Source: an uncultured Pseudomonadota bacterium (GTDB taxonomy: Bacteria; Pseudomonadota; Gammaproteobacteria; Burkholderiales; SG8-39). Taken from it: DNA of 64,000 bases. The notes under the pieces were generated by a model that had not been told where the DNA came from, searched no databases, and saw nothing but the letters and a program-made list of their open reading frames with translations. This document shows, piece after piece, positions 51,779 through 61,632 of the stretch. A program made the position numbers and the translations under genes. Numbering within the stretch: the stretch's first letter is position 1; each line of letters begins with the position of its first letter. The stretch covers positions 80,150 through 144,149 of the forward strand of contig CAILKO010000055.1 in the NCBI GenBank assembly GCA_903834835.1, written 5' to 3'.

Positions 51779-52774
51779 TCAGTTCTCCGCGGTCGCGCGG
51801 CGCAGACGGTCGCGCACCGCGACCCACTGCGCGCCGTCAGGCGGCGATTCAATCAGGATCACCTGGCAAGCGGCTTCATCCAGCTCGCGCAATGCGCCAT
51901 ACAGTTTGCGTGCATAGGCCTCGGGCTCGGCCGGCATGCGCAACCAGTAATCGCTGCGCTCGTCCGGGGGCGAGAACGCGAGCACTGCGGCCTGCGCCCC
52001 GTAGCGCGCAATCTCGGCACCGAGCGCATGCGGAGCGACGAGGTGCGCCGGCGTGGCGGGCGCGTAGTGACGGGTATGGCTGCCCGGGGCGCGCGGCGCA
52101 TCGGCCTGCGCTTGCTCATCCTCCGCACCGGCCAGCACCACGGGCTCGCCGAGCGCTTCGGCGAGCGCCTCGGCCGGGATGTGCCCCGGACGCAGCACCA
52201 CCGCGCGTCCGCGCGACAGATCGACGATCGTCGATTCGATGCCAACCTCGCTCGCACCGCCCTCCAGCACGCAGTCGACATCCTCGCCGAGCTCGATGCG
52301 CACGTGCAGCGCTGTGGTCGGCGATATGCGCCCTGACCGGTTGGCCGAAGGCGCCGCAAGACCAGCCGGCCTGCCTCGCCCGGCTGTCGCCGTGCGAAAG
52401 GCCGCAAGCAGCGCCAGTGCGACAGGATGCGCGGGCACGCGCAGGCCGACGCTATCCTGCCCGCCCGTGAGGTAATCACCCGCGTGCGCGGAGCGCTTCA
52501 ACACAAGCGTGAGCGGCCCCGGCCAGAACGTCGCGGCCAGCTGTCTCGCGGCCCCCGGCACCTCGGCTGCCCATTCGAATGCCGTCTCTGCGCTCTCGCA
52601 ATGCACGATCACCGGATGGGTGGCCGCGCGACCCTTCACGCGATACAGATGCGCGATCGCTGCGGGCTGCGATGCGTCCGCACCCAGGCCGTATACCGTC
52701 TCCGTGGGGAAAGCGACCAGCCTGCCGGCGCGCAGCAGGTCAACGGCGCGCGGGATGTCCTCCGGTTCAGTCAT
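51779..52774 (-). CDS. sua5: L-threonylcarbamoyladenylate synthase, Sua5 type
   Basis: The 331-residue protein has an N-terminal YrdC domain (VAFPTETVYGLGADA, WPGPLTLVLKR, APSANRSGRISPTTA, GGASEVGIESTIVDL). The extra C-terminal Sua5 domain starts near HTRHYAPATPAHLV. It makes threonylcarbamoyl-AMP from threonine, bicarbonate and ATP, the donor used by TsaD (encoded at 41.6 kb) in the tRNA t6A modification. ATG at 52774 overlaps the end of purK by 8 nt. Confidence 0.94.
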   Translation of the reverse strand: MTEPEDIPRAVDLLRAGRLVAFPTETVYGLGADASQPAAIAHLYRVKGRAATHPVIVHCESAETAFEWAAEVPGAARQLAATFWPGPLTLVLKRSAHAGDYLTGGQDSVGLRVPAHPVALALLAAFRTATAGRGRPAGLAAPSANRSGRISPTTALHVRIELGEDVDCVLEGGASEVGIESTIVDLSRGRAVVLRPGHIPAEALAEALGEPVVLAGAEDEQAQADAPRAPGSHTRHYAPATPAHLVAPHALGAEIARYGAQAAVLAFSPPDERSDYWLRMPAEPEAYARKLYGALRELDEAACQVILIESPPDGAQWVAVRDRLRRATAEN

Positions 52775-53912
52775 CGCCGATACCGAGCCGCGTACGGAGC
52801 GCGAGCGCGGCTGCGAGCGCACGCTCGCGCTCGGCGTCGAGGACCGTGAAATGTCCCATCTTGCGGCCGGGCCGCGCCTCGGCCTTTCCGTAGAGGTGCA
52901 GGTGCGCACGCGGCTCGCCGAGCACCACGGACCAGTCGGGTTCGGCGCCACGCCAGGCATCGCCCAGCACATTGACCATGACCGCAGGCGTGAGCAGTCG
53001 CGCGTCGCCCAGCGGCAGGCCGCAGAGCGCGCGCAGCTGCTGCACGTACTGGCTCGTGGCGCATGCCTCGATGGTGAAATGGCCGCTGTTATGCGGCCGC
53101 GGCGCGATTTCGTTCACGAGCAGGCGCCCTTCGGAGACAAAGTACTCGACGCCCAACACGCCGACATAGTCGAGCGCGCGCGCGAGACGCACCGCCATGT
53201 CGCGCGCCTCCTCCGCAAGCGCGGTCGGCAGCCCGCACGGCACGATCGACACGTCCAGGATTCCCGCACGGTGACGGTTCTCTGCCACCGGAAACGCGAG
53301 GGCAGCCCCGTCGCTGCCGCGTGCGACGACGACAGACACCTCGCACTGCAGCGGGATCAAGCGCTCGAGTACGCAGGGTGCGCGCCCGAAGGCCTCCCAG
53401 GCTGCACGCGCCTCGTCAATGCCGGCGACGCGTGCCTGCCCCTTGCCGTCGTAGCCGTAGCGTGCGCGCTTCAGGACCCCGGGGTAGAGCACGGCGCGCT
53501 CGAGATCGGCGGCGGCGTGTATCGGCGCGTAGGCGCCAAGCGGCAGGCCGTGCGCCGCGATCGCCGCCTTCTCGCGGATACGGTCCTGGGCGATCGCCAC
53601 GCATTCGGCCGAAGGCGCGATGCGCCGCGACCGTGCGAGATGGACCAGACTGTCCGCCGGCACATTCTCGAATTCGGTGGTGATCGCGGCGCAACGCGCG
53701 GCGATCTCGTCCAGCGCGGCACGATCCGTGTAGTCCGCCACGAGGTGGTGGTCTGCGAGCGCGCCGGCAGGGCTTCCCGGGTCCGGATCGAGGACCACGA
53801 CGCGGTAACCCATCTGACGGGCGGCGAGAACGAAGAAGCGGCCGAGCTGCCCGCCGCCGAGCATCCCGAGTGTCGCAGGCGGAAGGATCACGCCCGAAGG
53901 CGGAGGGGTCAC
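52767..53912 (-). CDS. purK: N5-carboxyaminoimidazole ribonucleotide synthase PurK
   Basis: The 381-residue ATP-grasp enzyme adds bicarbonate to AIR in purine synthesis. Motifs are [20 protein letters not shown] at the N-terminus, [10 protein letters not shown] in the ATP-grasp, and [17 protein letters not shown] near the C-terminus. The GTG start overlaps the purE stop (GTGA). It is the third gene of purC-purE-purK-sua5. Confidence 0.95.
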   Translation of the reverse strand: MTPPPSGVILPPATLGMLGGGQLGRFFVLAARQMGYRVVVLDPDPGSPAGALADHHLVADYTDRAALDEIAARCAAITTEFENVPADSLVHLARSRRIAPSAECVAIAQDRIREKAAIAAHGLPLGAYAPIHAAADLERAVLYPGVLKRARYGYDGKGQARVAGIDEARAAWEAFGRAPCVLERLIPLQCEVSVVVARGSDGAALAFPVAENRHRAGILDVSIVPCGLPTALAEEARDMAVRLARALDYVGVLGVEYFVSEGRLLVNEIAPRPHNSGHFTIEACATSQYVQQLRALCGLPLGDARLLTPAVMVNVLGDAWRGAEPDWSVVLGEPRAHLHLYGKAEARPGRKMGHFTVLDAERERALAAALALRTRLGIGDD

Positions 53913-54496
53913 GGCTGCCCGGGCAGGCGCATCTTCGCAACCAGCCGCCGCAGTCCGGCCCGGTAGCGCTCCAGCCGCGTTGCGAGCGCCGCGTCGCCGG
54001 CCGCGAGCAGCGCGACGGCGAAAAGCCCCGCGTTGGCCGCACCCGCCTGCCCGATCGCGAAGGTGGCGACCGGGATGCCCTTGGGCATCTGAACGATGGA
54101 GAGCAGCGAGTCCTGCCCGGCGAGATGCCTGCTCGGCACCGGCACACCCAGTACCGGGACCGTGGTCTTCGCCGCGAGCATGCCCGGCAGGTGCGCTGCG
54201 CCGCCCGCACCGGCGATGATCGCGCGCAGCCCGCGCGCGCGCGCCGTCTCCGCGTAGGCGAACATCGCGTCCGGCGTGCGGTGCGCCGACACGACCTTCG
54301 CCTCGTAGGGCACGCCGAGTTCCGCGAGCATCGCGCAGGCCTCGCGCATCACTTCCCAGTCAGAATTCGAACCCATCACGACACCGACGAGCGGCTTCGC
54401 GGCGCCAACGCGCGCCTTTGCCGGGCCCGCCGGCGATTTCGCGCTGCCGGCGCGGGGCCGCGGGGCCGCGCGGCCACCCGCACGGGTGGTAGTCAT
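53909..54496 (-). CDS. purE: N5-CAIR mutase PurE
   Basis: The 195-residue protein has the class I PurE core starting near residue 34 ([17 protein letters not shown]). The active-site histidine region is [12 protein letters not shown] and [14 protein letters not shown] lines the substrate pocket. It is preceded by a 33-residue Ala/Pro/Arg-rich tail not found in standard PurE. The ATG at 54496 overlapping the purC stop (ATGA) supports this longer start, and no start codon is available closer to the core. Confidence 0.94.
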   Translation of the reverse strand: MTTTRAGGRAAPRPRAGSAKSPAGPAKARVGAAKPLVGVVMGSNSDWEVMREACAMLAELGVPYEAKVVSAHRTPDAMFAYAETARARGLRAIIAGAGGAAHLPGMLAAKTTVPVLGVPVPSRHLAGQDSLLSIVQMPKGIPVATFAIGQAGAANAGLFAVALLAAGDAALATRLERYRAGLRRLVAKMRLPGQP

Positions 54497-55383
54497 GCGG
54501 AAACCCCGGTCAGACGCTGCATCGCCTCGCGGTACTTGGCAGCGGTCCGCGCGATCACGTCCGCAGGCAGGTGCGGCGCCGGTGGCGTCTTGTCCCAGTC
54601 GAGGGTCTCGAGATAGTCGCGCACGTATTGCTTGTCGAAGGATGGCGGCGAGATGCCGACGCGATAGGAATCCGCCGGCCAGAAGCGCGAGCTGTCCGCG
54701 GTCAGCACTTCGTCGATCAGTACGAGCTCACCCTTCGCATCGAGGCCGAACTCGAACTTGGTGTCGGCGATGATGATGCCCTTGGTCGCAGCGTATTCGG
54801 AGGCTTCCCTGTAGAGCCGGATACTCACTTCGCGCACCCGGGCGGCAAGCGGCGCGCCGATCAACTTTTCCACCTCTGCGTACGAGATATTCTCGTCATG
54901 CCCGGTTTCCGCCTTGGTCGCAGGCGTGAAAATGGGCTCGGCGAGTTTTTGCGCCTGCTCGAGACCCGCCGGCAAAGCAATGCCGCAGACCTTGCCGGTC
55001 TTCTGGTAGTCCTTCCAGCCGGAACCGATGAGGTAGCCGCGCACCACCGCCTCGATCGGCAGCGGCTTCAATTTGCGCACGACGATCGCCCGGCCGCGCA
55101 CCTGAGCTTTCTCCTCATCGCCGCGCACGACGCTCTCCGGATCGATGCCGGTGAGATGGTTCGGCACCACGTGCTTCAGCCGCTCGAACCAGAAGTTCGC
55201 CATCTCGGTCAGGACCCGCCCCTTGTCCGGTATGGGATCTGGCAGGATCACGTCGAAGGCCGACAGGCGGTCGCTCGTGATGATCAGCATCTTGTCGTCG
55301 GCAAGCGCATAGATGTCGCGCACCTTGCCCCGGCCGAGCCGCGGCAGGCTGGAGAGATTCGATTCGTAGAGGGCCGTACGCAT
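54493..55383 (-). CDS. purC: SAICAR synthase PurC
   Basis: The 296-residue enzyme ligates aspartate to CAIR. Motifs are [54 protein letters not shown], and [20 protein letters not shown]. Length fits the longer, yeast-like class of PurC rather than the ~240-residue E. coli type. It lies downstream of the aldolase gene and is coupled to purE. Confidence 0.96.
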   Translation of the reverse strand: MRTALYESNLSSLPRLGRGKVRDIYALADDKMLIITSDRLSAFDVILPDPIPDKGRVLTEMANFWFERLKHVVPNHLTGIDPESVVRGDEEKAQVRGRAIVVRKLKPLPIEAVVRGYLIGSGWKDYQKTGKVCGIALPAGLEQAQKLAEPIFTPATKAETGHDENISYAEVEKLIGAPLAARVREVSIRLYREASEYAATKGIIIADTKFEFGLDAKGELVLIDEVLTADSSRFWPADSYRVGISPPSFDKQYVRDYLETLDWDKTPPAPHLPADVIARTAAKYREAMQRLTGVSA

Positions 55384-55413
55384 TCGCGCTTTGTTCGTCC
55401 GTGTTCCGGCGCC

Positions 55414-56430
55414 CTACTTTTCCATATCCTTGGCCCACTTGCCGCGCGAAGCAAGGCTGTTCATGCGCGCGCGGTGATGGAAGGCAGCCTGCGCGGCCTT
55501 CACGTTTGTCTCCTTGCCGCGCCAGGTGGTGAGCGCCGGGTTCTGCAGTGCGCGCGAATAGGAATAGGTGAGCGGCCAGGGGGCGCTGCCGCTGGCGACC
55601 ATTGCGTTCAGGTGCGCCGTGGCGGCGACATCCGCCTGCCCGCCGGAGAGGAACACCACGCCCGGCGTGGCGCCCGGCACCGTGCGCTTCAGCACGCGCA
55701 GCGTGCGCTCCGCGACTTCCGCGGCCGGCGCCTGGCGCGCATTGCCCTTGCCCGAGACCACCATGCTTGCCTTGAGGATGTGATGCTCGAGCGACACGTT
55801 GTACGCGGCAAGCGCGCCGTAGCAGGCGCGCAACGCGGCCTCGGTCACTTCCTCGCAGCGCTCGATGGAGTGATTGCCGTCCAGCAGCACCTCCGGCTCG
55901 ATGATCGGCACGATCGAGGCCTCCTGGCAGATCGCGGCATAGCGCGCGAGCGCATGCGCGTTCGCATAGAGACAGGCATGGGTTGGAATACCTGCACCGA
56001 TGGTGATCACCGCGCGCCACTTCGCAAAGCGGGCGCCGAGATCGAAATACTCCTTCATGCGCTTGGCGAGGCCGTCCAGGCCCTCGGTGACCTTCTCGCC
56101 CGCGGGCGCGAGCGGCAGATCGACCAGACCCCGGTCCACCTTGATGCCCGGGATGATGCCCCTGGCGGCGAGATACTCGGCATACGGCATGCCGTTGTTC
56201 GCCTTCTGGCGCAGCGTTTCGTCGAACAGGATCACACCGGACAGGAACTTCTCGACCCCGGGGGTGGAGAACAGCAGCCCGCGGTACACGCGGCGATTCT
56301 CCTCCGTGCATGCCACGCCGACCGAGCTGAAGCGCTTTTCGCAGGTACCTGCGGATTCGTCTGCTGCGAGCAGACCCTTGCCGGTTGCCACAATCGCAGC
56401 GGCGGTTCGGGATAGCAATGCCTTGTCCAT
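55414..56430 (-). CDS. Class I fructose-bisphosphate aldolase
   Basis: The 338-residue protein belongs to the eukaryote-like class I aldolases. It has GKGLLAADESAGTCEKRF at the N-terminus, PGIKVDRGLVDLPLAPAGEK, the WRAVITIG strand and GVVFLSGGQADVAATAHLNA. It cleaves or condenses fructose-1,6-bisphosphate through a Schiff-base lysine without metal. AAGGAG precedes the ATG. Aldolase next to pyruvate kinase and purC is a familiar betaproteobacterial order, but here pyk is 5 kb away behind the ABC cassette. Confidence 0.93.
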   Translation of the reverse strand: MDKALLSRTAAAIVATGKGLLAADESAGTCEKRFSSVGVACTEENRRVYRGLLFSTPGVEKFLSGVILFDETLRQKANNGMPYAEYLAARGIIPGIKVDRGLVDLPLAPAGEKVTEGLDGLAKRMKEYFDLGARFAKWRAVITIGAGIPTHACLYANAHALARYAAICQEASIVPIIEPEVLLDGNHSIERCEEVTEAALRACYGALAAYNVSLEHHILKASMVVSGKGNARQAPAAEVAERTLRVLKRTVPGATPGVVFLSGGQADVAATAHLNAMVASGSAPWPLTYSYSRALQNPALTTWRGKETNVKAAQAAFHHRARMNSLASRGKWAKDMEK

Positions 56431-56826
56431 GATGCTCCTTGAGATACCTGGAACCAGGTTGTCGTTGGTAAGTTGTACGAATGCCGAGCAAGGGGCGCTG
56501 CGGGCAGACCGGCGCCACGATTCGTCCGACGGAATTCCGAGCCGCGTATTTTATCGACTGCGCGCACGGGTTTCCGTATTGAAGCAGCCAGGCAACGACA
56601 TTTAAGGGCAATGTGCGAGAATGCCGCCCGGCCGGGACCGGGTACCCCCTTCCGGCCATGGAGGAAAAGCCGGAGTCGCACGGACGCTTGAAATCCGCAG
56701 CCGGGAACTTATCTGCCGGGTTGCCTGGTTCTGGGCGGCCGGAAGAGGAACCGCCGCGACGCACCGGACACCAGGCACCAGGCACCACACGCAGCAACAC
56801 AACCCGCTTATCACCATGGTAACGCC
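56431..56826. other. Divergent intergenic region between aldolase and ABC cassette
   Basis: These 396 bases hold the aldolase leader, including the perfect CCTGG-AA-CCAGG palindrome (56447-56458) close to its Shine-Dalgarno. Near 56765-56790 are short direct copies of CCAGGCAC. No gene was recognised. It should hold promoters in both directions, but no confident hexamer pairs were found. Confidence 0.5.
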
Positions 56827-57795
56827 ATGATACGCATTGAAAATCTCACGAAGGAATTCGGCGCAAAGCGCGCGGTCGACTCGCTTTCGTTCACCGTGGA
56901 ACGCGGTGAAGTGGTCGGATTTCTCGGCCCGAACGGAGCCGGAAAATCCACCACCATGCGCATGATCACCGGATTCATCCCGCCGACCTCGGGCCGGGTC
57001 CTGGTCGGGGACCACGACGTCGTTCAGGACCCGATCGCGGCGAAGCGGCTGATCGGCTATCTGCCGGAAAATGCCGCCTCTTACCCGGACATGACGGTGC
57101 TCGGCTTCCTCAACTTCGCAGCGGCACTGCGCGGGTTGACCGGGGACGCGAAGAAAAAGGCGGTGCATCGCGCCGTCGAGATGTGCTCCCTTGATCGGGT
57201 GCTCTACCAGTCGATCGACACCCTTTCCAAGGGTTACCGGCACCGCACCTGCCTGGCCCAGTCGCTGGTGCACGATCCTGCGGTGCTCGTGCTCGATGAA
57301 CCGACCGATGGCCTCGATCCCAATCAGAAGCACGAGGTGCGCAAGCTCATACGCGAGCTCGGCCGGACCAAGGCGGTGGTGTTCTCGACGCACATCCTCG
57401 AGGAAGTTGATGCGGCCTGCTCGCGCGCGATCATCATCGACCGCGGACGCATCGTGGCGAACGGCAATCCGGAAGAGCTGCGCGCGCTCGCACCAAATGC
57501 GGGCGCTGTGACCCTGCAGCTCGGCGCCGCAGACGCGGAGCAAGCGGAACAGCGACTCGCGGGCATCCCCGGCGTCGCGCGCGTGGAGCGCTCGGGCGAA
57601 CGCATCACCGTCTACCCGTCCGAGAAGCGCGCGAGCGGCGAGCTTGCGCGCGCGGTCGCGGAACTCGCCGGACGCGAAGGCTGGGCCCTCGCCGCGCTAC
57701 GCACCGAGGAAGGACATCTCGACGAAGTATTCCGGAGCATCACGCTGCCAGACACCCACGGCAGTCAGGCAAAACCGAGCGGAGGCGCAGCATGA
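56827..57795 (+). CDS. ABC transporter ATP-binding protein (GldA-like)
   Basis: The 322-residue ATPase has Walker A GPNGAGKSTTMRM, signature LSKGYRHRTCLAQSL and Walker B VLVLDEPTDGLDPNQ. A C-terminal regulatory extension (about 220-310) is typical of ABC-2 exporters. The following permease, GldG-like and DUF4340 genes identify it as the ATPase of a Gld-like ABC system. Its stop overlaps the permease ATG (ATGA). It is transcribed against both flanking glycolytic genes. Confidence 0.92.
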   Translation: MIRIENLTKEFGAKRAVDSLSFTVERGEVVGFLGPNGAGKSTTMRMITGFIPPTSGRVLVGDHDVVQDPIAAKRLIGYLPENAASYPDMTVLGFLNFAAALRGLTGDAKKKAVHRAVEMCSLDRVLYQSIDTLSKGYRHRTCLAQSLVHDPAVLVLDEPTDGLDPNQKHEVRKLIRELGRTKAVVFSTHILEEVDAACSRAIIIDRGRIVANGNPEELRALAPNAGAVTLQLGAADAEQAEQRLAGIPGVARVERSGERITVYPSEKRASGELARAVAELAGREGWALAALRTEEGHLDEVFRSITLPDTHGSQAKPSGGAA

Positions 57796-58538
57796 GCGCA
57801 GGCAATTCCCCCACCTGGATCATCGCCAGGCGCGAGCTCGGCAGCTATTTCAGCTCGCCGGTGGCCTATGTCTTTCTGGTGATCTTCCTGCTGCTCACGG
57901 GCTTCTTCAGCTTCGCCCAGGGCGGCTTCTTCGACCGCGGCGAAGCGAGCCTCGTGGCGTTCTTCGCCTGGCATCCCTGGCTCTTTCTGCTGCTCGTGCC
58001 GGCAATCGGCATGCGCCTGTGGGCGGAGGAACGGCGCGCCGGCACGCTGGAACTGCTGCTCACCATGCCGGTCACCACCTGGCAGGCGATCATCGGCAAG
58101 TTTCTCGCCTCCTGGATTTTCCTCGCGGTGGCGCTCCTGCTCACCTTCCCCGCAGTGATCACGGTGAACCTGCTCGGCAGCCCGGACAACGGCGTGATTG
58201 CGACGGGCTACCTCGGCAGCCTGCTGCTCGCGGGCGCCTACCTCGCGGTCACCTGCCTCACATCAGCGATGACGCGCAACCAGGTGGTGTCCTTCATCCT
58301 CGCGATCGTGATCCTGATGTTCCTGATCCTCGCGGGCTTCGGCCCGGTCACGGAGCTCGTTTCGCGCTGGGCGGGCCCGACGGTGGTGAACGCAGTGGCC
58401 GCGTTTTCGGTGATGACCCATTTCGACGGCTTCCAGCGCGGCGTGATCGATCTGCGCGACCTGCTGTACTTCCTGTCCGTGATCGGCTTCGCCCTGTTTG
58501 CGAACGGGCTGGTCATCCGCAACCTGCGCGCGGGCTAG
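57792..58538 (+). CDS. ABC-2-type permease (GldF-like)
   Basis: The 248-residue protein has six hydrophobic segments, including AYVFLVIFLLLTGFFSF and PWLFLLLVPAIGMRLWAEE. RRAGTLELLLTMPVTTWQAI is the conserved cytoplasmic loop of ABC-2 permeases. It pairs with the upstream ATPase (ATGA overlap) and with the substrate-binding-like GldG protein encoded 10 nt downstream. The cargo is unknown. Confidence 0.9.
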   Translation: MSAGNSPTWIIARRELGSYFSSPVAYVFLVIFLLLTGFFSFAQGGFFDRGEASLVAFFAWHPWLFLLLVPAIGMRLWAEERRAGTLELLLTMPVTTWQAIIGKFLASWIFLAVALLLTFPAVITVNLLGSPDNGVIATGYLGSLLLAGAYLAVTCLTSAMTRNQVVSFILAIVILMFLILAGFGPVTELVSRWAGPTVVNAVAAFSVMTHFDGFQRGVIDLRDLLYFLSVIGFALFANGLVIRNLRAG

Positions 58539-58548
58539 GAGACTGAAC

Positions 58549-60441
58549 ATGACGAAGAAGACGGAAATGGTGGTGTATTCCACGCTCGGCCTCGCGGTGC
58601 TGCTGCTCGCGCTGACGGCGCTCAACTACCTCGCCTCGGCGGTCTCGGCGCGGGTCGACCTTACCGAAGGCCGGCTCTATACGCTCTCGGACGGCACCCG
58701 CAAGGTGCTGAAGGGGCTGGACGCGCCCGTCAAGGTGAAGCTCTACGCCTCTCGCGGCGAGGAAGTGCCGCTCCCGCTGCGCGGCTTCGCCCAGCGCGTG
58801 GAAGACCTGGTGAAGGAATACCGCTCCGCCTCCGGCGGCAAGGTGGAAATCGAGCGCTACGATCCCAAGCCCGATTCCGAGGAAGCCGATGCTGCGCAGC
58901 TGGACGGCATCGAGCCGCAGCAGCTCTATACCGGCGAGAGTTTCTACATGGGCATCGCGGTCAGCCGTCTCGATCGCAAGCAGTCGATCCCGGCGCTCAA
59001 TCCGCAGCGCGAGCAGCTGCTCGAGTACGACCTCACGCGGGCGATTGCCGCGGTCGGCACCGCCAATCGCCCGCGCATCGGACTCATGAGTTCGCTGCCG
59101 GTGGCGGGCGCCGCGCCGAACCCGATGATGCGCATGCCCGAGATTCCCGCCTGGGTGCTCTACAGCGAGCTGCGCCGCCAGTTCGACGTCGTGAAGGTCG
59201 ACATGATGGCGGGCGAAATCGATCCGAAGATCGACGTGCTGCTGCTCGTGCATCCGCGCGACCTCATGCCTAAAACCGAGTACGCGCTCGACCAGTTCGT
59301 GCTGCGCGGCGGCAGGCTCATCGCCTTCGTCGACGCCTATGCGCTGTTCGACCAGGTGCCCTCGATGCCGGGTCAACCCCCGCAGCAGGGCTCGATCTCG
59401 AATCTGCCCGGTCTCTTCAAGGCCTGGGGCGTGGTGCCGAGCGAAGGCAAGGTGCTGGCCGACGTGGTGTTCGCCTCCGGCGGCGGCGCGCGCTATTCGC
59501 CGACGGTCCTGAATCTGAACCGCACGGCACTCAATCGCGATGACGTGGTGACCAACCAGCTGGAGACCCTGCTCGTGCCCTTCGGCGGTGCCTTCGAGGT
59601 GAAGCCGGCTGCCGGGCTGAAGCTCACGCCGCTCATCACCGCGTCGAAGAACTCGATGCTGGTCGAGCACGAGAAGGCGACCGAGATGGGCGATGCGACC
59701 ACGGCGAACTTCAAGCCGGCAGGCAAGGAGTATCTGATCGCCGCGCGTCTCACCGGAAAATTCCAGACCGCGTTCCCGCAGGGCGTGCCCGCGGATCCGC
59801 TCGCACGGCCCGATGACAAGAAGGACGCGAAGAAAGACGACAAGCCTGCCCCGGCCGGGCTCAAGGAATCCGCGAAGGACAACACCGTCGTCATCGTCTC
59901 CGACGTGGATATGCTCGCCGACGGCGCCGCGGTGGACATCCAGGAGTTCTTCGGCCAGAAGATCGTGACGCCCTCGAACGGCAACCTCGCCTTCGTGATG
60001 AATCTCGTCGAGCAGGTGAGCTCGGGCGAGGCGCTCGGTTCGCTCAGCGCGCGCGCTGCGGCCTTCCGGCCACTCACGGTGGTGCGGGAACTCGAGGCCG
60101 ACGCCCAGAAGCAGTACTACGGCAAGATCCAGGCGCTCGAGGCCGAAGTGCAGAAGACCACCAAGCGCCTCGAGGCGCTGCGCCAGTCGAAGGGCATCGC
60201 CGGCGCGCCGGGTCAGATCATGACACCCGAACAGCAGACCGAACTGGATCGCTTCCGCAAGCACGTCTCCGAAACGAAGCTTGAGCTGAAGGAAGTCCGC
60301 AAGACCCTGCGCCGTGAAGCCGAGCAGCTGGTGTTCTGGACCAAGGTGATCAATATCGCCCTGATGCCGCTGCTGGTCGCGATCGCCGGTCTGATCATCG
60401 CGCTCGCGCGCCGCAACCGGGCCCGCGCCCGGGCTGCCTGA
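58549..60441 (+). CDS. GldG-family ABC auxiliary protein
   Basis: The 630-residue protein has an N-terminal transmembrane helix (VYSTLGLAVLLLALTALNYL) and the family start region DLTEGRLYTLSDGTRKVLKG. A large periplasmic GldG/IFT52-like domain (about 60-490) is interrupted by a Lys/Asp-rich linker near residues 423-440. A coiled coil (about 515-600) precedes the C-terminal helix ALMPLLVAIAGLIIALA. Gld proteins were named in gliding Bacteroidetes, but homologues with DUF4340 partners occur in non-gliding proteobacteria, where the function is unknown. Confidence 0.9.
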   Translation: MTKKTEMVVYSTLGLAVLLLALTALNYLASAVSARVDLTEGRLYTLSDGTRKVLKGLDAPVKVKLYASRGEEVPLPLRGFAQRVEDLVKEYRSASGGKVEIERYDPKPDSEEADAAQLDGIEPQQLYTGESFYMGIAVSRLDRKQSIPALNPQREQLLEYDLTRAIAAVGTANRPRIGLMSSLPVAGAAPNPMMRMPEIPAWVLYSELRRQFDVVKVDMMAGEIDPKIDVLLLVHPRDLMPKTEYALDQFVLRGGRLIAFVDAYALFDQVPSMPGQPPQQGSISNLPGLFKAWGVVPSEGKVLADVVFASGGGARYSPTVLNLNRTALNRDDVVTNQLETLLVPFGGAFEVKPAAGLKLTPLITASKNSMLVEHEKATEMGDATTANFKPAGKEYLIAARLTGKFQTAFPQGVPADPLARPDDKKDAKKDDKPAPAGLKESAKDNTVVIVSDVDMLADGAAVDIQEFFGQKIVTPSNGNLAFVMNLVEQVSSGEALGSLSARAAAFRPLTVVRELEADAQKQYYGKIQALEAEVQKTTKRLEALRQSKGIAGAPGQIMTPEQQTELDRFRKHVSETKLELKEVRKTLRREAEQLVFWTKVINIALMPLLVAIAGLIIALARRNRARARAA

Positions 60442-60452
60442 GGAGAAACGCA

Positions 60453-61604
60453 ATGAGCGCTCGCATGCTTGCAGTGCTGGTGGGCCTGCTCGTCCTGATC
60501 GGCACCGGGGCCGCCTGGTATTACCGGCAGGACAACCGCAACACCACGGTGGAATTGCTCGGCAAGCCGCTGCTGCCGGATCTCAAGGCGGCCCAGGTCG
60601 CCGCGATCGAGATCCGGCAACCGGAGGGCACGCTGACCCTCGCGCGCAAGGGTGAGAACTGGGTGATCACCGAGCGCGCCGATTTTCCCGCGGATGCCAC
60701 CAAGGTACGCGAGTTCCTGCTGAAGCTGATCGAACTGAAGATCGGCCAGAATGAACCGCTCGCCGCGGCCGACCGCCAGCGCCTGCAACTCGCCGATACA
60801 GGCAAGGAAGGCGCCGCAACACGCCTCGTGCTGAAGGCAGCGGACGGCAAACTGCTCGGCACGCTGCTCATCGGCAAGAAGTACTTCAAGGGCGCGACGC
60901 CTGACAACGCGGACCGCGTCCCGGGTGACGGGCGCTTCGTGATGCTTCCGACGGCGGCCGAGCGCGTGTTCATCGTTTCCGACCCGCTCGCCCAGGCAAC
61001 TGCGAAGAGTTCGCTGTGGGTGCAGACCGACGGCATTGCGGTGGCGAACCCGGTGATGATGGAGATGCGCTTTCACGACGGCGAGCGCTGGCGCATCAAC
61101 AAGCTCGACGGCAACCAGGGCTGGAAGCTCGATCCGCTGAAGCCCGGCGAGAAGGCGGAGCAGTCGAAGCTCTCCGGGGCGGCCTACGGCCTGTACGAAC
61201 TGAAGATTTCGGACGTGGCGGTGCCTGGCCTGTCCGACGCCGACGCGGGCCTGGACAAGGCGCTTACCCTCACCGCGGAGAGCCAGGAAGGCGCGCGTTA
61301 CGCGCTGAAGCTCGGCAAACCGCGCGAACAGGACGCCGCGATCTACGCCCGCATTGCCGTCGAGAAGGCGCCGGAAGTGAAGCCGCGCGTGCCCTACAAG
61401 GACGAGAAGCCCGAAGACAAGGCGAAGTTCGACAAGGAATACAACGAGCGCTTCGCCAAGGATCAGAACCGCTACGCGCGCGAGAAGGCGCTAGCGGCCT
61501 GGACGGTCACGGTTCCGCTCAAGTCGCTGAACGAGGTGCTGAAGCGCCGCGCCGACCTGCTCGAGAAGAAGGACGGCGGCAAGAAGGCTGGCGCCAGAAA
61601 ATAG
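60453..61604 (+). CDS. DUF4340-domain membrane-anchored protein
   Basis: The 383-residue protein has an N-terminal anchor (LAVLVGLLVLIGTGAAWYY) and a periplasmic DUF4340 region (about 45-260) with GENWVITERADFPADATKV and the GTLLIGKKYFKG segment. The C-terminal part is highly charged and ends in a Lys-rich tail. AGGAG precedes the ATG. It is the fourth gene of the Gld-like cassette and presumably acts with the GldG-like protein. It is convergent with pyk, 28 nt away. Confidence 0.85.
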   Translation: MSARMLAVLVGLLVLIGTGAAWYYRQDNRNTTVELLGKPLLPDLKAAQVAAIEIRQPEGTLTLARKGENWVITERADFPADATKVREFLLKLIELKIGQNEPLAAADRQRLQLADTGKEGAATRLVLKAADGKLLGTLLIGKKYFKGATPDNADRVPGDGRFVMLPTAAERVFIVSDPLAQATAKSSLWVQTDGIAVANPVMMEMRFHDGERWRINKLDGNQGWKLDPLKPGEKAEQSKLSGAAYGLYELKISDVAVPGLSDADAGLDKALTLTAESQEGARYALKLGKPREQDAAIYARIAVEKAPEVKPRVPYKDEKPEDKAKFDKEYNERFAKDQNRYAREKALAAWTVTVPLKSLNEVLKRRADLLEKKDGGKKAGARK

Positions 61605-61632
61605 CGCGCGCGGTCCGCACCCCGGGAACCGT

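Noticed and set aside
58513..60453. 646-codon minus-strand open frame opposite the GldG-like gene
   Set aside because: It is almost exactly the complement of the real gene, with no motif and no promoter context.
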